A stretch of DNA of 64,000 nucleotides, from positions 1,674,001-1,738,000 of the forward strand of contig NZ_WNXD01000001.1 in the NCBI RefSeq assembly GCF_014172375.1. The letters are read 5' to 3'. The notes below the pieces were generated by a model. It did not search any database, was not told the DNA's origin, and saw only the letters and a program-made list of their open reading frames with translations. Numbering within the stretch: the stretch's first letter is position 1; the number at the start of each line of letters is the position of its first letter. The translations under genes were made by a program, and so were the position numbers. Origin of the DNA: Pedobacter planticolens. Lineage in GTDB: Bacteria; Bacteroidota; Bacteroidia; Sphingobacteriales; Sphingobacteriaceae. Shown here piece by piece: positions 27,351 through 35,294 of the stretch.

Positions 27351-29242
27351 GGAAGCTAATTTTCTTAACTTTTTTAGCCGTTATTAATTCTTATAGTTAT
27401 GCACAAACTACTTATGATGCTGCTAAAATACCCGAAAACTTAACAAAAGATGCCATAGCGGTGGTGCGCAATGAAGAGCAGTTTTTTGACTACAAAAGTA
27501 TTGGCTCTGGACAAGTAGATTATAAAGTAGCCATTACCATTTTAAGTAAAGCTGGTGATGATTATGCAGAAATGGCAGAGCCTTATGATAAATTCTCCAG
27601 TATTTATAACATCAAAGCTACTTTGTATGATGCAACTGGAAAAAAAGTTAAAGAATACAAATCATCTGATGTTAAAGACCAAAGTCTAATTTCTGATTAT
27701 TCGATATTTGAAGATAATCGCATTAAACTATTAAAATTTTACAGCACAGCTTACCCCTACACCATCGAATATAGTTATAGTCAAGATTTTAAAGGAATAT
27801 TATCAATGCCTTCTTGGCGTGCTATCAAAGGGTATAATATTTCAACAGAAAAATCAGTTTATACCATTCAAAAAAATCCAACACTAGCTTTAAAATTTTT
27901 AACAAGCAAGAATTTAAAAACAGATTCTACCAAAGTGGGAGATAAAACCCAATACAAATGGTCTACCACAAATACACCAGCTATTGAAAGTGAACCACTA
28001 AGCATTGGTTTAGAAAACAGTGTAGATTGGGTAAAAGTATCTCCAACACAATTTGAATACGATAACACAACTGGAAACTTTGATACTTGGAAAAATTTTG
28101 GGGCATGGATATCTAAACTAAATGAAAATGCAAATGTTTTACCTCCAGCTACAAAAACTCAAATCCAAAGTTTAATTAAGGATGCAAAAACGCCTAAAGA
28201 AAAAATGAGGATTTTATATAATCATTTGCAACAAAATACACGTTATGTAAGTGTACAATTAGGTATTGGAGGTTTTAAACCAATTTTAGCAGAAAAGGTA
28301 GCGCAAGTAAATTATGGCGACTGCAAGGCGTTATCTAACTATATGAAAGCTTTATTAAATGAAGCCGGAATTAAATCTAACCTTATTGTAATTGGTAACG
28401 GAATGCCTGGTTTAAATCCAAATTACTCGAGCATGGGGCAAGCAAACCACATGATTTTATGCGTTCCTTTAGAAAAAGACACTACATTTTTAGAATGTAC
28501 AAGCCAATATAGCCCAATGGGATTTATTGGTTACGACAACTCTGATAGAAATGTTTTAATGATAACCGAAGATGGTGGAAAATTAGTACACACCCCTATT
28601 TACAATGCAAAAGATAATTATCAGGTTAGAAAAACAAAGATAAATTTTAAAGAGGATGGCACAGCAGATATCGACATAAAATCAGCTTACGGAAATGCTC
28701 AATTTGAAGATAACATGAGAATGTTGTTGATAGAACCTGTTGAGCAACGCAAAAGAATTAATGAAACCAATGGTATTCCAGGAGCCGAATTAATTTCTTT
28801 TAAGTTTAATCAGGCAGATAAAGCTTTACCAATAATGACTGAGGAAATCAATTTTAAAAGTAATCAACTGTTAACTCAAGGAGGTGATAAAGCATTTTTA
28901 ACGCTTAACCTTATCAATAGAAAGGAAAGTGTTCCTGCTAAAATAGAAAACCGTAAAACCTATTTTGCAGTATCTTTTAGCTATCAAGATGATGATGAAA
29001 TTAGTTACACTTTACCAAAAGGTTATGCTGTCGAATTTCTTCCAAAAGACATTACACTCACCTCAGAGTTTGGAACTTACACTGCCAAGTTTATCACAAA
29101 AGACAATACCATAACCTATACGCGTACACAAACAATGACGGCAAAAAAGTTTCCGCCAGAAAAATACAATGAGTTTGTAGATTTCAACAAAAAAATATAT
29201 CAAGCAGATAAACAAAAAGCCGTTTTAACGAAAACTTTATAA
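27347..29242 (+). CDS. DUF3857 transglutaminase-like protein, catalytic triad present
   Basis: A 631-aa exported protein with a signal peptide (residues 1-19, ending YA before Gln). DUF3857 lies at about 35-240. The transglutaminase-like core holds Cys326 in NYGDCKALSNYMKALL, His368 in ANHMIL and Glu383 in FLECTS as likely triad. A C-terminal beta domain follows. Proteins of this type are common in Bacteroidota envelopes, but substrates are unknown. It overlaps the upstream pseudo-enzyme gene by 4 bp and precedes ppnP by 2 bp, so the three form one operon. Confidence 0.9.
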   Translation: MRKLIFLTFLAVINSYSYAQTTYDAAKIPENLTKDAIAVVRNEEQFFDYKSIGSGQVDYKVAITILSKAGDDYAEMAEPYDKFSSIYNIKATLYDATGKKVKEYKSSDVKDQSLISDYSIFEDNRIKLLKFYSTAYPYTIEYSYSQDFKGILSMPSWRAIKGYNISTEKSVYTIQKNPTLALKFLTSKNLKTDSTKVGDKTQYKWSTTNTPAIESEPLSIGLENSVDWVKVSPTQFEYDNTTGNFDTWKNFGAWISKLNENANVLPPATKTQIQSLIKDAKTPKEKMRILYNHLQQNTRYVSVQLGIGGFKPILAEKVAQVNYGDCKALSNYMKALLNEAGIKSNLIVIGNGMPGLNPNYSSMGQANHMILCVPLEKDTTFLECTSQYSPMGFIGYDNSDRNVLMITEDGGKLVHTPIYNAKDNYQVRKTKINFKEDGTADIDIKSAYGNAQFEDNMRMLLIEPVEQRKRINETNGIPGAELISFKFNQADKALPIMTEEINFKSNQLLTQGGDKAFLTLNLINRKESVPAKIENRKTYFAVSFSYQDDDEISYTLPKGYAVEFLPKDITLTSEFGTYTAKFITKDNTITYTRTQTMTAKKFPPEKYNEFVDFNKKIYQADKQKAVLTKTL

Positions 29243-29244
29243 AC

Positions 29245-29526
29245 ATGATTACCGAAAACCAATATTTTGAGAACAATGTTAAATCTTTAGGTTACCATAC
29301 TTCCGAAGGAAAATCTACCGTAGGTGTAATTAACCCTGGTGAATATGAATTTGGTACATCAAACAAAGAAATTATGCATGTTATTGAAGGCGAATTAATT
29401 GCATTACTCCCTAATACTACCGAATGGCAAAGCATTAAAGCTGGGCAATCTTTTGAAGTTGAGAAAAACTCATCCTTTAAAGTAAAAGCCAATGCGCAAA
29501 CTGCTTATTTATGTCAGTATAGATAA
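29245..29526 (+). CDS. ppnP: Pyrimidine/purine nucleoside phosphorylase (DUF1255)
   Basis: A 93-aa single-cupin protein matching PpnP/YaiE over its full length: ENQYFENNVKSLGYH at the start, TVGVINPGEYEFGT, HVIEGEL, and a C-terminal FKVKANAQTAYLCQYR. Family members split diverse nucleosides with phosphate. It starts 2 bp after the transglutaminase-like gene and is probably cotranscribed with it. No functional link to that gene is evident. Confidence 0.93.
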   Translation: MITENQYFENNVKSLGYHTSEGKSTVGVINPGEYEFGTSNKEIMHVIEGELIALLPNTTEWQSIKAGQSFEVEKNSSFKVKANAQTAYLCQYR

Positions 29527-29586
29527 AAATTACTAGTTGGTGGGAGCGCCAACCTTGGCATTAATTAAACAGTTTTATGAACGTTT

Positions 29587-29673
29587 CGTCATTGCGAGTC
29601 TCCGATTTTTCATCGGGACGAAGCAATCTTTCCTGCAAAACAGATTGCTTCGTCATTCTTCCTCGCAAGGACG
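29587..29673. repeat. Structured intergenic repeat, CGTCATTGCGAG family, full copy
   Basis: Outer arms CGTCATTGCGAG (29587-29598) and CTCGCAAGGACG (29662-29673) enclose a perfect 13-bp inner stem, GACGAAGCAATCT (29617-29629) with AGATTGCTTCGTC (29642-29654), and a side hairpin CCGAT-TTTTC-ATCGG. Partial copies occur at 34740, 35091 and 39403. A further piece of the motif at 29701-29720 forms the 3' end of the GNAT gene. The element separates two convergent genes. Confidence 0.85.
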
Positions 29674-29700
29674 ATTTGACTATATAATATCCCTTAAATC

Positions 29701-30153
29701 TTACTCTTCCTCGCAATGTTGCCTTAATTGCTTCGGTCCTTGAGGCCAAATAAAAGCGGTCGTTTGTTTTTTCCAACCCATACTTTTATAAAAAGGATCG
29801 GCGCCTGGAGCAGCACTTAAATTCACAAAGTGATAATCAACTAACTGATTATTCAATGTAGTCACCAAGTATTTTCCAAGTCCCTGCCCCTGAAAATCTG
29901 GGTCTACTACAATATCTGCAAGCATGGCGTAATAGCGCCCATCGCCTACTACTCTACCAAAAGCAATAATCTGTTCGCCTTTAAAAACAAAAAGAGTAGT
30001 AGAACTATTTCTAAATGCAGCAGCTATTTCTTCCGCTTTGCGATGCTTCCATTCTATTTTATAAAATAGTGAAATCACATAGTCCCAATCTATTTTAGCA
30101 AGATCTGGGTTAATTATATAAGTGTATTCTGGGTTTTCTGTTAGATTGTTCAT
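29701..30153 (-). CDS. GNAT-family N-acetyltransferase
   Basis: A 150-aa acetyltransferase. Motif A is clear: ADIVVDPDFQGQGLGKYLV, with the acetyl-CoA pyrophosphate loop QGQGLG. It is followed by VNLSAAPGADPFYKSMGW, which matches motif B and the typical FYxxxGF/W ending. The last residues (RQHCEEE) are encoded by sequence resembling the CGTCATTGCGAG repeat, so the C-terminus may have been replaced or extended by repeat insertion. Substrate unknown. Confidence 0.9.
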   Translation of the reverse strand: MNNLTENPEYTYIINPDLAKIDWDYVISLFYKIEWKHRKAEEIAAAFRNSSTTLFVFKGEQIIAFGRVVGDGRYYAMLADIVVDPDFQGQGLGKYLVTTLNNQLVDYHFVNLSAAPGADPFYKSMGWKKQTTAFIWPQGPKQLRQHCEEE

Positions 30154-30169
30154 TAATTCAAATTAGTTA

Positions 30170-30190
30170 TTCTATCGTTTTACGATAGAA
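30170..30190. repeat. Short perfect hairpin upstream of the GNAT gene
   Basis: TTCTATCG (30170-30177) and CGATAGAA (30183-30190) are perfect 8-bp arms around a 5-nt loop. It lies between the M16 operon end and the GNAT start on the minus strand, and could terminate the former or regulate the latter. Confidence 0.5.
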
Positions 30191-30213
30191 CAGGTTTTAA
30201 TTATCGGTCGGTA

Positions 30214-30308
30214 TTCGTCATTCCCGTGAAAATGGGAATCGTAATGCATAAAACAAGCCATTTACCCTTTCTATTGCTTTACGATACCCAATCGAGTTGG
30301 GTATGACG
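30214..30308. repeat. Structured intergenic repeat, CGTCATTCCC family
   Basis: The element is bounded by CGTCATTCCC and GGGTATGACG. Two hairpins sit near its ends: TTCCC-GTGAAAAT-GGGAA on the left and ATACCCAA-TCGAG-TTGGGTAT on the right. The termini resemble those of the CGTCATTGCGAG family, suggesting related elements. Confidence 0.65.
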
Positions 30309-30334
30309 CTAAATAGAACGGAGTCAAAAATCAA

Positions 30335-31609
30335 TTATTTCTTACCAACAACAACTCTCGTCATTGCATTCCAATTTAAATACGTATTAGCAATAGCTTT
30401 TAATTCTTCGGCGCTAATGGTTTTCACAGTGTGGATGTATTTACTGTAATAATCGTAATCTAAGCCAGAGAAGTAAATGTTTTTAAACTTATCAGCATGA
30501 GAAAAAGCATTTTCTAAGCTACCCAACATAGAACCCAACATAAAATTCCGAACTAAATCTAATTCTTCCTCACCTACCAACTCCGTTTTTAAAATATTAA
30601 TTTCCTTTTCTATTTCTTGCAACGCATTTGCACATACTTCCGTTCCAACTTCAGTAGCAATAAAAAAGTAACCAGCATCTTTTAAAGAAGCTATGCCCGA
30701 ACCAATTCCGTAGGTATACCCTTTATCTTCACGAATGTTTGCCATCAAGCGAGAGCCAAAATAACCACCTAACAAGCAATTTAATATCTGCAATGCAGGA
30801 AAATCTTGATGTTTACGATTAATACTCAAATTACCCATTCGTATAGCCGATTGAACAGCATCTGCTTTTTCTATATAAATTTCGCCACCCTCAACTGGTG
30901 CATAGGTAAGTTCATTAACGGTTGATGGTTCATTATTCTCCCATTCTTGACCGAAAAACTGATTAAGCAAATCAAATTCTTTAGCTTCAAATTTACCAGC
31001 GGCGATAATTGTACAATTTGCAGGTTTAAAAGCAGCTTTAAAGTAAGTCAAAAGATCATCCCTTTTTAAGGCATCGTAATCTGCCATAGAAATATCAGAA
31101 CCATAAGCTGTATCTCCAAAAATGGTATTGGCAAATGTTTTACGAGCAATAAAATCGTTCTTTTGCAAATTTACCTGCAACTTCTGTTTCTGATTTTGGA
31201 TAAAAATATCCAACTCTTGTTGCGGGAAAACACTCTCATTTAAAATTGATTTAACAATTGGCAACACCGCAACCAAATGTTTATTTAAACTAAAAAGTGT
31301 AATTGTAGTTTGATCTGCACCATATTCTGTTTGCAAAAAAGCACCATAATAATCTACTTTCTCAGCAATCTCTTTAGCAGATAACGTTTTAGTACCGTTA
31401 TTTATTAAACTATTTACAGTTACCGCCTGCAATGGTTTATTCTGATTGTAGTTTACGTTTTCAAATATAAATTCGATACGAACTAACTCTTGCTGACCAA
31501 CATTTACAGTAAAAACCTGAATACCATTAGCCAGTTGTTGCTTTGTTGGAGCAATAAAATTAATATCATTAACCTGTTTTGAGGCAGGCGCTAGTGTACG
31601 ATTAAGCAT
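30335..31609 (-). CDS. M16-family protease-like subunit lacking the zinc motif
   Basis: A 424-aa pitrilysin-fold protein with no HxxEH. At the expected place it reads NSLINNGTKTLSAKEIAEKV. It keeps the C-terminal substrate-binding Arg and Tyr in MANIREDKGYTYGIGSG. In two-component M16 peptidases this is the non-catalytic subunit pairing with an HxxEH subunit, here encoded by the overlapping upstream gene (8-bp overlap). No signal peptide, so cytoplasmic. Confidence 0.92.
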   Translation of the reverse strand: MLNRTLAPASKQVNDINFIAPTKQQLANGIQVFTVNVGQQELVRIEFIFENVNYNQNKPLQAVTVNSLINNGTKTLSAKEIAEKVDYYGAFLQTEYGADQTTITLFSLNKHLVAVLPIVKSILNESVFPQQELDIFIQNQKQKLQVNLQKNDFIARKTFANTIFGDTAYGSDISMADYDALKRDDLLTYFKAAFKPANCTIIAAGKFEAKEFDLLNQFFGQEWENNEPSTVNELTYAPVEGGEIYIEKADAVQSAIRMGNLSINRKHQDFPALQILNCLLGGYFGSRLMANIREDKGYTYGIGSGIASLKDAGYFFIATEVGTEVCANALQEIEKEINILKTELVGEEELDLVRNFMLGSMLGSLENAFSHADKFKNIYFSGLDYDYYSKYIHTVKTISAEELKAIANTYLNWNAMTRVVVGKK

Positions 31610-32840
31610 TGGCTAAATAATATAAAGTAGATGATTTTTCTTTAACAAAAGTTGTTGTTGCAACCTCTTTAATCTGCGCTGCAGTAACGGCCAAATATTT
31701 ATCTATTTCTGTATTTAGTGTTGCTGCATCACCCAATAACTCATAATAAGCCAAGTTCATTGCTTTGTCTAACAAATTCATTTCGGCAAATACCATAATA
31801 GATTCCGATTTGTTTTTCACCTTAGTCAACTCATCATCGCTCACTAAATCGGTGGTTAGTTTATTCAGTTCTTCCCAAATAGCCTTTTCAGCAACTTCTT
31901 TATCAATTCCAGTAACCAATTTTCCTTCTACAACAAACAAACCTTCGTCTAAACTGCTAGATAAATACGCATTAATATCGCTAAATAATTGCTGTTCTTT
32001 TAGCAAACTATTGTACAAACGAGATGATTGTCCTTGAGATAAAATATCCGACATCAAATCATAAGTCTGATACGTTGCATCTATTCTGGCTGGCATTTTA
32101 AAAGCGATATAAATTGCGTTTAAAGGCACATTTGCAGTAACAGTTAAGGTTCTCGCCTCAGTTTGTGGTAATTCTTTAGGTAAGTTTCTAGTATATTTAT
32201 CTCCTGCCGGGATAGGCTCAAACCATTTTTCGGCTAGTTTTTTAACCTCCTCAGTCTTAACATTTCCACCAACTACTAAAACAGCATTTTGCGGGTTATA
32301 ATGCTTTTTGAAAAACGCTTTCACATCTTCCATCTTTGCATTTTCTATTTGCGCTAAATCCTGACCAATTGTAGCCCATTGATAGGGATGTGTTTTATAC
32401 GCTAACGGACGTAATTTTAACCAAACATCGCCATAAGGCTGATTAAGGTAACGTTGTTTAAACTCTTCCATTACCACATTTCGTTGCGTATCCAAACTCT
32501 TTTCAGAAAAAGCAAGGCTCAACATTCTATCGCTTTCTAGCCAAAAAGCAGTTTCGATATTTGTTGCAGGCAACGTAATGTAATAGTTCGTAATGTCGTT
32601 ACTGGTAAAAGCGTTATTCTCGCCACCAACACGTTGCAAAGGTTCATCGTAACTCGGAATATTTACCGAACCACCAAACATTAAATGCTCAAATAAATGT
32701 GCAAAACCTGTTTTATTATGCTCCTCATCTCGTGCACCAACATCATACAAAATATTTAAAACGGCCATTGGCGTAGTTGGGTCTTCGTGTACCAAAACCT
32801 TTAAACCATTAGCGAGCGTAAAACGATTAAAATCTACCAT
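31602..32840 (-). CDS. M16-family zinc peptidase, catalytic subunit
   Basis: A 412-aa protein with the inverted zinc motif HLFEH at about residues 47-51 (TGFAHLFEHLMFGGS) and the downstream Glu in the ERNVVMEEF-like segment (QRNVVMEEFKQR), the third ligand region. No signal peptide. It is coupled by an 8-bp overlap to the non-catalytic M16 gene. The pair likely forms a heterodimeric clamshell oligopeptidase. Substrates unknown. Confidence 0.94.
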   Translation of the reverse strand: MVDFNRFTLANGLKVLVHEDPTTPMAVLNILYDVGARDEEHNKTGFAHLFEHLMFGGSVNIPSYDEPLQRVGGENNAFTSNDITNYYITLPATNIETAFWLESDRMLSLAFSEKSLDTQRNVVMEEFKQRYLNQPYGDVWLKLRPLAYKTHPYQWATIGQDLAQIENAKMEDVKAFFKKHYNPQNAVLVVGGNVKTEEVKKLAEKWFEPIPAGDKYTRNLPKELPQTEARTLTVTANVPLNAIYIAFKMPARIDATYQTYDLMSDILSQGQSSRLYNSLLKEQQLFSDINAYLSSSLDEGLFVVEGKLVTGIDKEVAEKAIWEELNKLTTDLVSDDELTKVKNKSESIMVFAEMNLLDKAMNLAYYELLGDAATLNTEIDKYLAVTAAQIKEVATTTFVKEKSSTLYYLANA

Positions 32841-32867
32841 ATCATTTTTTAGAGGTGTAAAGATATA

Positions 32868-33023
32868 GAAAAGTCCGAAAGTTGATTGTCCGAAAGTCCG
32901 AGGTTTAGGTAAAAGAAATTAAAATTACATATTAGTTAGAAAGTCCGACATTAGAAAGTCCGTTTACAACTTCCGAACTCAAAACTTTCTGACTTACGGA
33001 CTAGAAAACTTTCCGACTAAAAA
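32868..33023. repeat. Intergenic stutter hairpin, GAAAGTCCGA class
   Basis: The left part repeats AAAGTCCGA four times with small changes. The right part carries complements such as TTTCTGACTTACGGACT and CTTTCCGACT. It fills the space between the divergent M16 and mqnC genes. The same word builds the element at 62497-62592. Confidence 0.65.
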
Positions 33024-33026
33024 AAT

Positions 33027-33034
33027 TATCTTTG
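33027..33034 (+). promoter_or_regulatory. -7 box of mqnC, predicting a leaderless mRNA
   Basis: TATCTTTG is an exact TAnnTTTG match whose last base is 5 nt before the A of the mqnC ATG. Normal spacing would put the transcript start at or next to the start codon. No TTG was found at -33. Confidence 0.5.
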
Positions 33035-33038
33035 TACC

Positions 33039-34163
33039 ATGAATACTGCCGAATTATTACAGAGGGCTCTAAAATTCGACTTTTTAACCAAAGAAGAAGG
33101 CGTTTTTTTATACCATAATGCAGAAACTGCCGAACTAGGTTATGTAGCTAACGAATTACGAAAAATTCAAGTGCCAAGCGGCAAAGTTACTTGGCAAATA
33201 GATCGCAATGTAAACACCACCAACGTTTGTATTGCCAACTGCAAATTCTGTAATTTCTTCCGCCGTCCTGGTCACGATGAAAGTTATATTACCGACATTG
33301 AAACCTATAAAATTAAAATTGAAGAGACTTTTCGCTTAGGCGGAGATCAGCTTTTATTACAAGGCGGACATCACCCAGACTTAGGCCTATCATTTTATGC
33401 CAACCTTTTTAAAGAACTAAAAGAATTATATCCCGATTTAAAATTACACGCTTTAGGTCCACCAGAAATTGCTCACGTTGCTAAACTAGAAGGAATTTCA
33501 CACACTGAAGTTTTAAAAGAATTAAAGGCAAATGGTATGGATAGCTTACCTGGCGCTGGTGCAGAAATTTTAAATGATAGAGTTCGTAGGTTAATTTCTA
33601 AGGGTAAATGTGGCGGACAAGAATGGTTAGATGTAATGAGAGCAGCCCATCAGTTAGATATAACTACTTCTGCAACCATGATGTTTGGTCATGTAGAAAC
33701 TATTGAAGAACGTTTTGAACATTTAGTTTGGATTAGAGAAGTACAAAGCGAAAAACCCGAACATGCAAAAGGATTTTTAGCATTCATTCCTTGGCCATTT
33801 CAAGATGACGGCACTTTATTAAAACGTTTACGTGGCATTAGCAACAACGTATCAGGCGATGAATATATAAGAATGTTAGCACTAAGTAGAATAATGTTAC
33901 CTAACATAAAAAACATACAAGCAAGTTGGCTAACTGTTGGTAAAGCCGTTGCACAATTGTGTTTACACGCAGGTGCAAATGATTTCGGCTCTATCATGAT
34001 AGAAGAAAACGTAGTATCTGCGGCAGGTGCACCACATCGTTTTACAGCAAATGGTATACAAACTGCTATTAAAGAAGCGGGTTTTGAACCACAACTTCGT
34101 GGTCAACAATATAACTACCGCGATTTACCCGCTCATTTAGAAGAACAAGTAATTACTTATTAA
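33039..34163 (+). CDS. mqnC: Cyclic dehypoxanthinyl futalosine synthase (radical SAM)
   Basis: A 374-aa radical SAM enzyme of the futalosine route to menaquinone. The [4Fe-4S] motif CIANCKFC gives Cys64, Cys68 and Cys71. MqnC-type blocks follow: LLQGGHHPDLGLSFYANLF, HALGPPEIAH, MDSLPGAGAEIL and SATMMFGHVET. The C-terminal part has SWLTVGKAVAQLCLHAGANDFG. No other men or mqn gene lies in the window, so the pathway is dispersed. Confidence 0.94.
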   Translation: MNTAELLQRALKFDFLTKEEGVFLYHNAETAELGYVANELRKIQVPSGKVTWQIDRNVNTTNVCIANCKFCNFFRRPGHDESYITDIETYKIKIEETFRLGGDQLLLQGGHHPDLGLSFYANLFKELKELYPDLKLHALGPPEIAHVAKLEGISHTEVLKELKANGMDSLPGAGAEILNDRVRRLISKGKCGGQEWLDVMRAAHQLDITTSATMMFGHVETIEERFEHLVWIREVQSEKPEHAKGFLAFIPWPFQDDGTLLKRLRGISNNVSGDEYIRMLALSRIMLPNIKNIQASWLTVGKAVAQLCLHAGANDFGSIMIEENVVSAAGAPHRFTANGIQTAIKEAGFEPQLRGQQYNYRDLPAHLEEQVITY

Positions 34164-34192
34164 CCTATAATTAATCTTCAAATGCGCTCATT

Positions 34193-34702
34193 ATGTTAAA
34201 AAAATCTATTTTATCCCTATTCATTATTGTTTCAAGCATTCAAGTTAATGCACAAAAAGACTGGTTTAAACTGAAAATATCTGATAAAGTAAGTGTAAAC
34301 TTCCCAGTCGAACCAACAAAACAGAATGAGAATGCTTTTGTAGTTAAAGATAAGGATGGATTAATATTTGTAGTTACCATTGTCGACCTACTAAAAGCTA
34401 CTGGTATGAGCTTAGAACAATTTAATTCGGAAGTAGAAACACAAACATTTGTTGATGGTTTCATGGAAGGATTAATCCCAACTATGCCAAAATACACCTT
34501 TAAGGACACCAAAGTCATCAAGGTTAAAGGTTTTACAACCTACCAAATAATTGGAAGGAATGAAGCAAGTAAAAGTACGGTATATATAAATTCGGTTTTC
34601 GTAGATGGAATTGGACATTCATTAGCTTGTTTAGTTGCAGATGGCAAGGACACCAAAAACAAGGATATCTTCTTAAACGAAATTTATATTAATGGTAAAT
34701 AA
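34193..34702 (+). CDS. Secreted protein of unknown function
   Basis: A 169-aa exported protein with a signal peptide (residues 1-20, ending VNA before Gln). The mature part starts KDWFKLKISDKVSVNFPVEP, a pattern common in small Bacteroidota periplasmic proteins, and continues as an alternating beta pattern without catalytic motifs. It starts 29 bp after mqnC on the same strand and may be cotranscribed, though no functional link is evident. Confidence 0.75.
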   Translation: MLKKSILSLFIIVSSIQVNAQKDWFKLKISDKVSVNFPVEPTKQNENAFVVKDKDGLIFVVTIVDLLKATGMSLEQFNSEVETQTFVDGFMEGLIPTMPKYTFKDTKVIKVKGFTTYQIIGRNEASKSTVYINSVFVDGIGHSLACLVADGKDTKNKDIFLNEIYINGK

Positions 34703-34739
34703 GAGTTAAGCTTTTATTTTATTCTATTTTATTAATAAA

Positions 34740-34767
34740 CGTCCTTGCTTCGTACCTCGCAAGGACG
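34740..34767. repeat. CGTCCTTGC hairpin, partial CGTCATTGCGAG-family repeat
   Basis: CGTCCTTGC (34740-34748) and GCAAGGACG (34759-34767) form a perfect 9-bp stem. The right arm equals the right terminus of the full element at 29587-29673. Confidence 0.65.
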
Positions 34768-35031
34768 GCCGCCTTACAACCTTTCCCAAACCACAACCCA
34801 CCGCCAAGTACGAGGACCGGCCTTGTAGCATCCCGAAGGAGAAAGCATTAAAACTTGTGCAAAAACGTTCAAAAACCACCGTCCAAAACAATGAGCCAGT
34901 TCGATCCTTCATCGAACCTGCTGCTTGTTGCCTTAAAAGTTTTGATCGCTTAATCCGAGAACCACGATTGCTCTTGAGGACAAAAAACAATATATGCTAC
35001 CGAAAAAATGATACTAAGCCTTGATTTTTGT

Positions 35032-35057
35032 TAAACTTTTTATCAAGAAAAAGTTTA
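35032..35057. repeat. ATCAAG-loop hairpin element, copy 1
   Basis: TAAACTTTTT (35032-35041) and AAAAAGTTTA (35048-35057) pair perfectly around loop ATCAAG, preceded by TTGATTTTTG. A second copy at 51049-51076 has the same loop and upstream text but a different, still fully paired stem. Confidence 0.75.
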
Positions 35058-35090
35058 GAGCCATCGGTGGCGGTGAACCGAAGACAAAAA

Positions 35091-35124
35091 AGATTGCTTC
35101 GTCGTTTCTCTCCTCGCAATGACG
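35091..35124. repeat. CGTCATTGCGAG-family repeat, right half
   Basis: AGATTGCTTCGTC (35091-35103) and CTCGCAATGACG (35113-35124) match the right inner and right outer arms of the full copy at 29587-29673. The left half is absent here. Confidence 0.7.
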
Positions 35125-35294
35125 AAAATCTTATAATCAAAAAACATTTAAATTATGTTAAATCATAACCACCCCCTACCATAAAACGATTTTTTTAGTT
35201 ATAATTGAAAAGATTTAACAAGCGTTAGGAAATTGATAATCTGTTGGGATAAAACTGCCGTTAAATTTTAAAACCAAACACTTATCAATCAAAT

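Larger units (their letters stand above)
34703..35294. other. Gene-free mosaic of intergenic repeats
   Basis: This 592-bp stretch contains a GTCCTTGC hairpin (34740-34767), a GC-richer block (34770-34985), the ATCAAG-loop hairpin (35032-35057) and a right-half CGTCATTGCGAG element (35091-35124). An open frame of 88 codons at 34724-34990 (minus) starts and ends in repeat sequence and I do not regard it as a gene. The last 170 bp before the propeller gene show no clear promoter. Confidence 0.6.

Noticed and set aside
29561..29776. 71- and 68-codon frames over the repeat next to ppnP
   Set aside because: They are composed of the CGTCATTGCGAG element and the antisense of the GNAT gene.
34724..34990. 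88-codon minus-strand frame
   Set aside because: It begins and ends in dispersed repeat sequence and its composition matches the repeat block rather than neighbouring genes.
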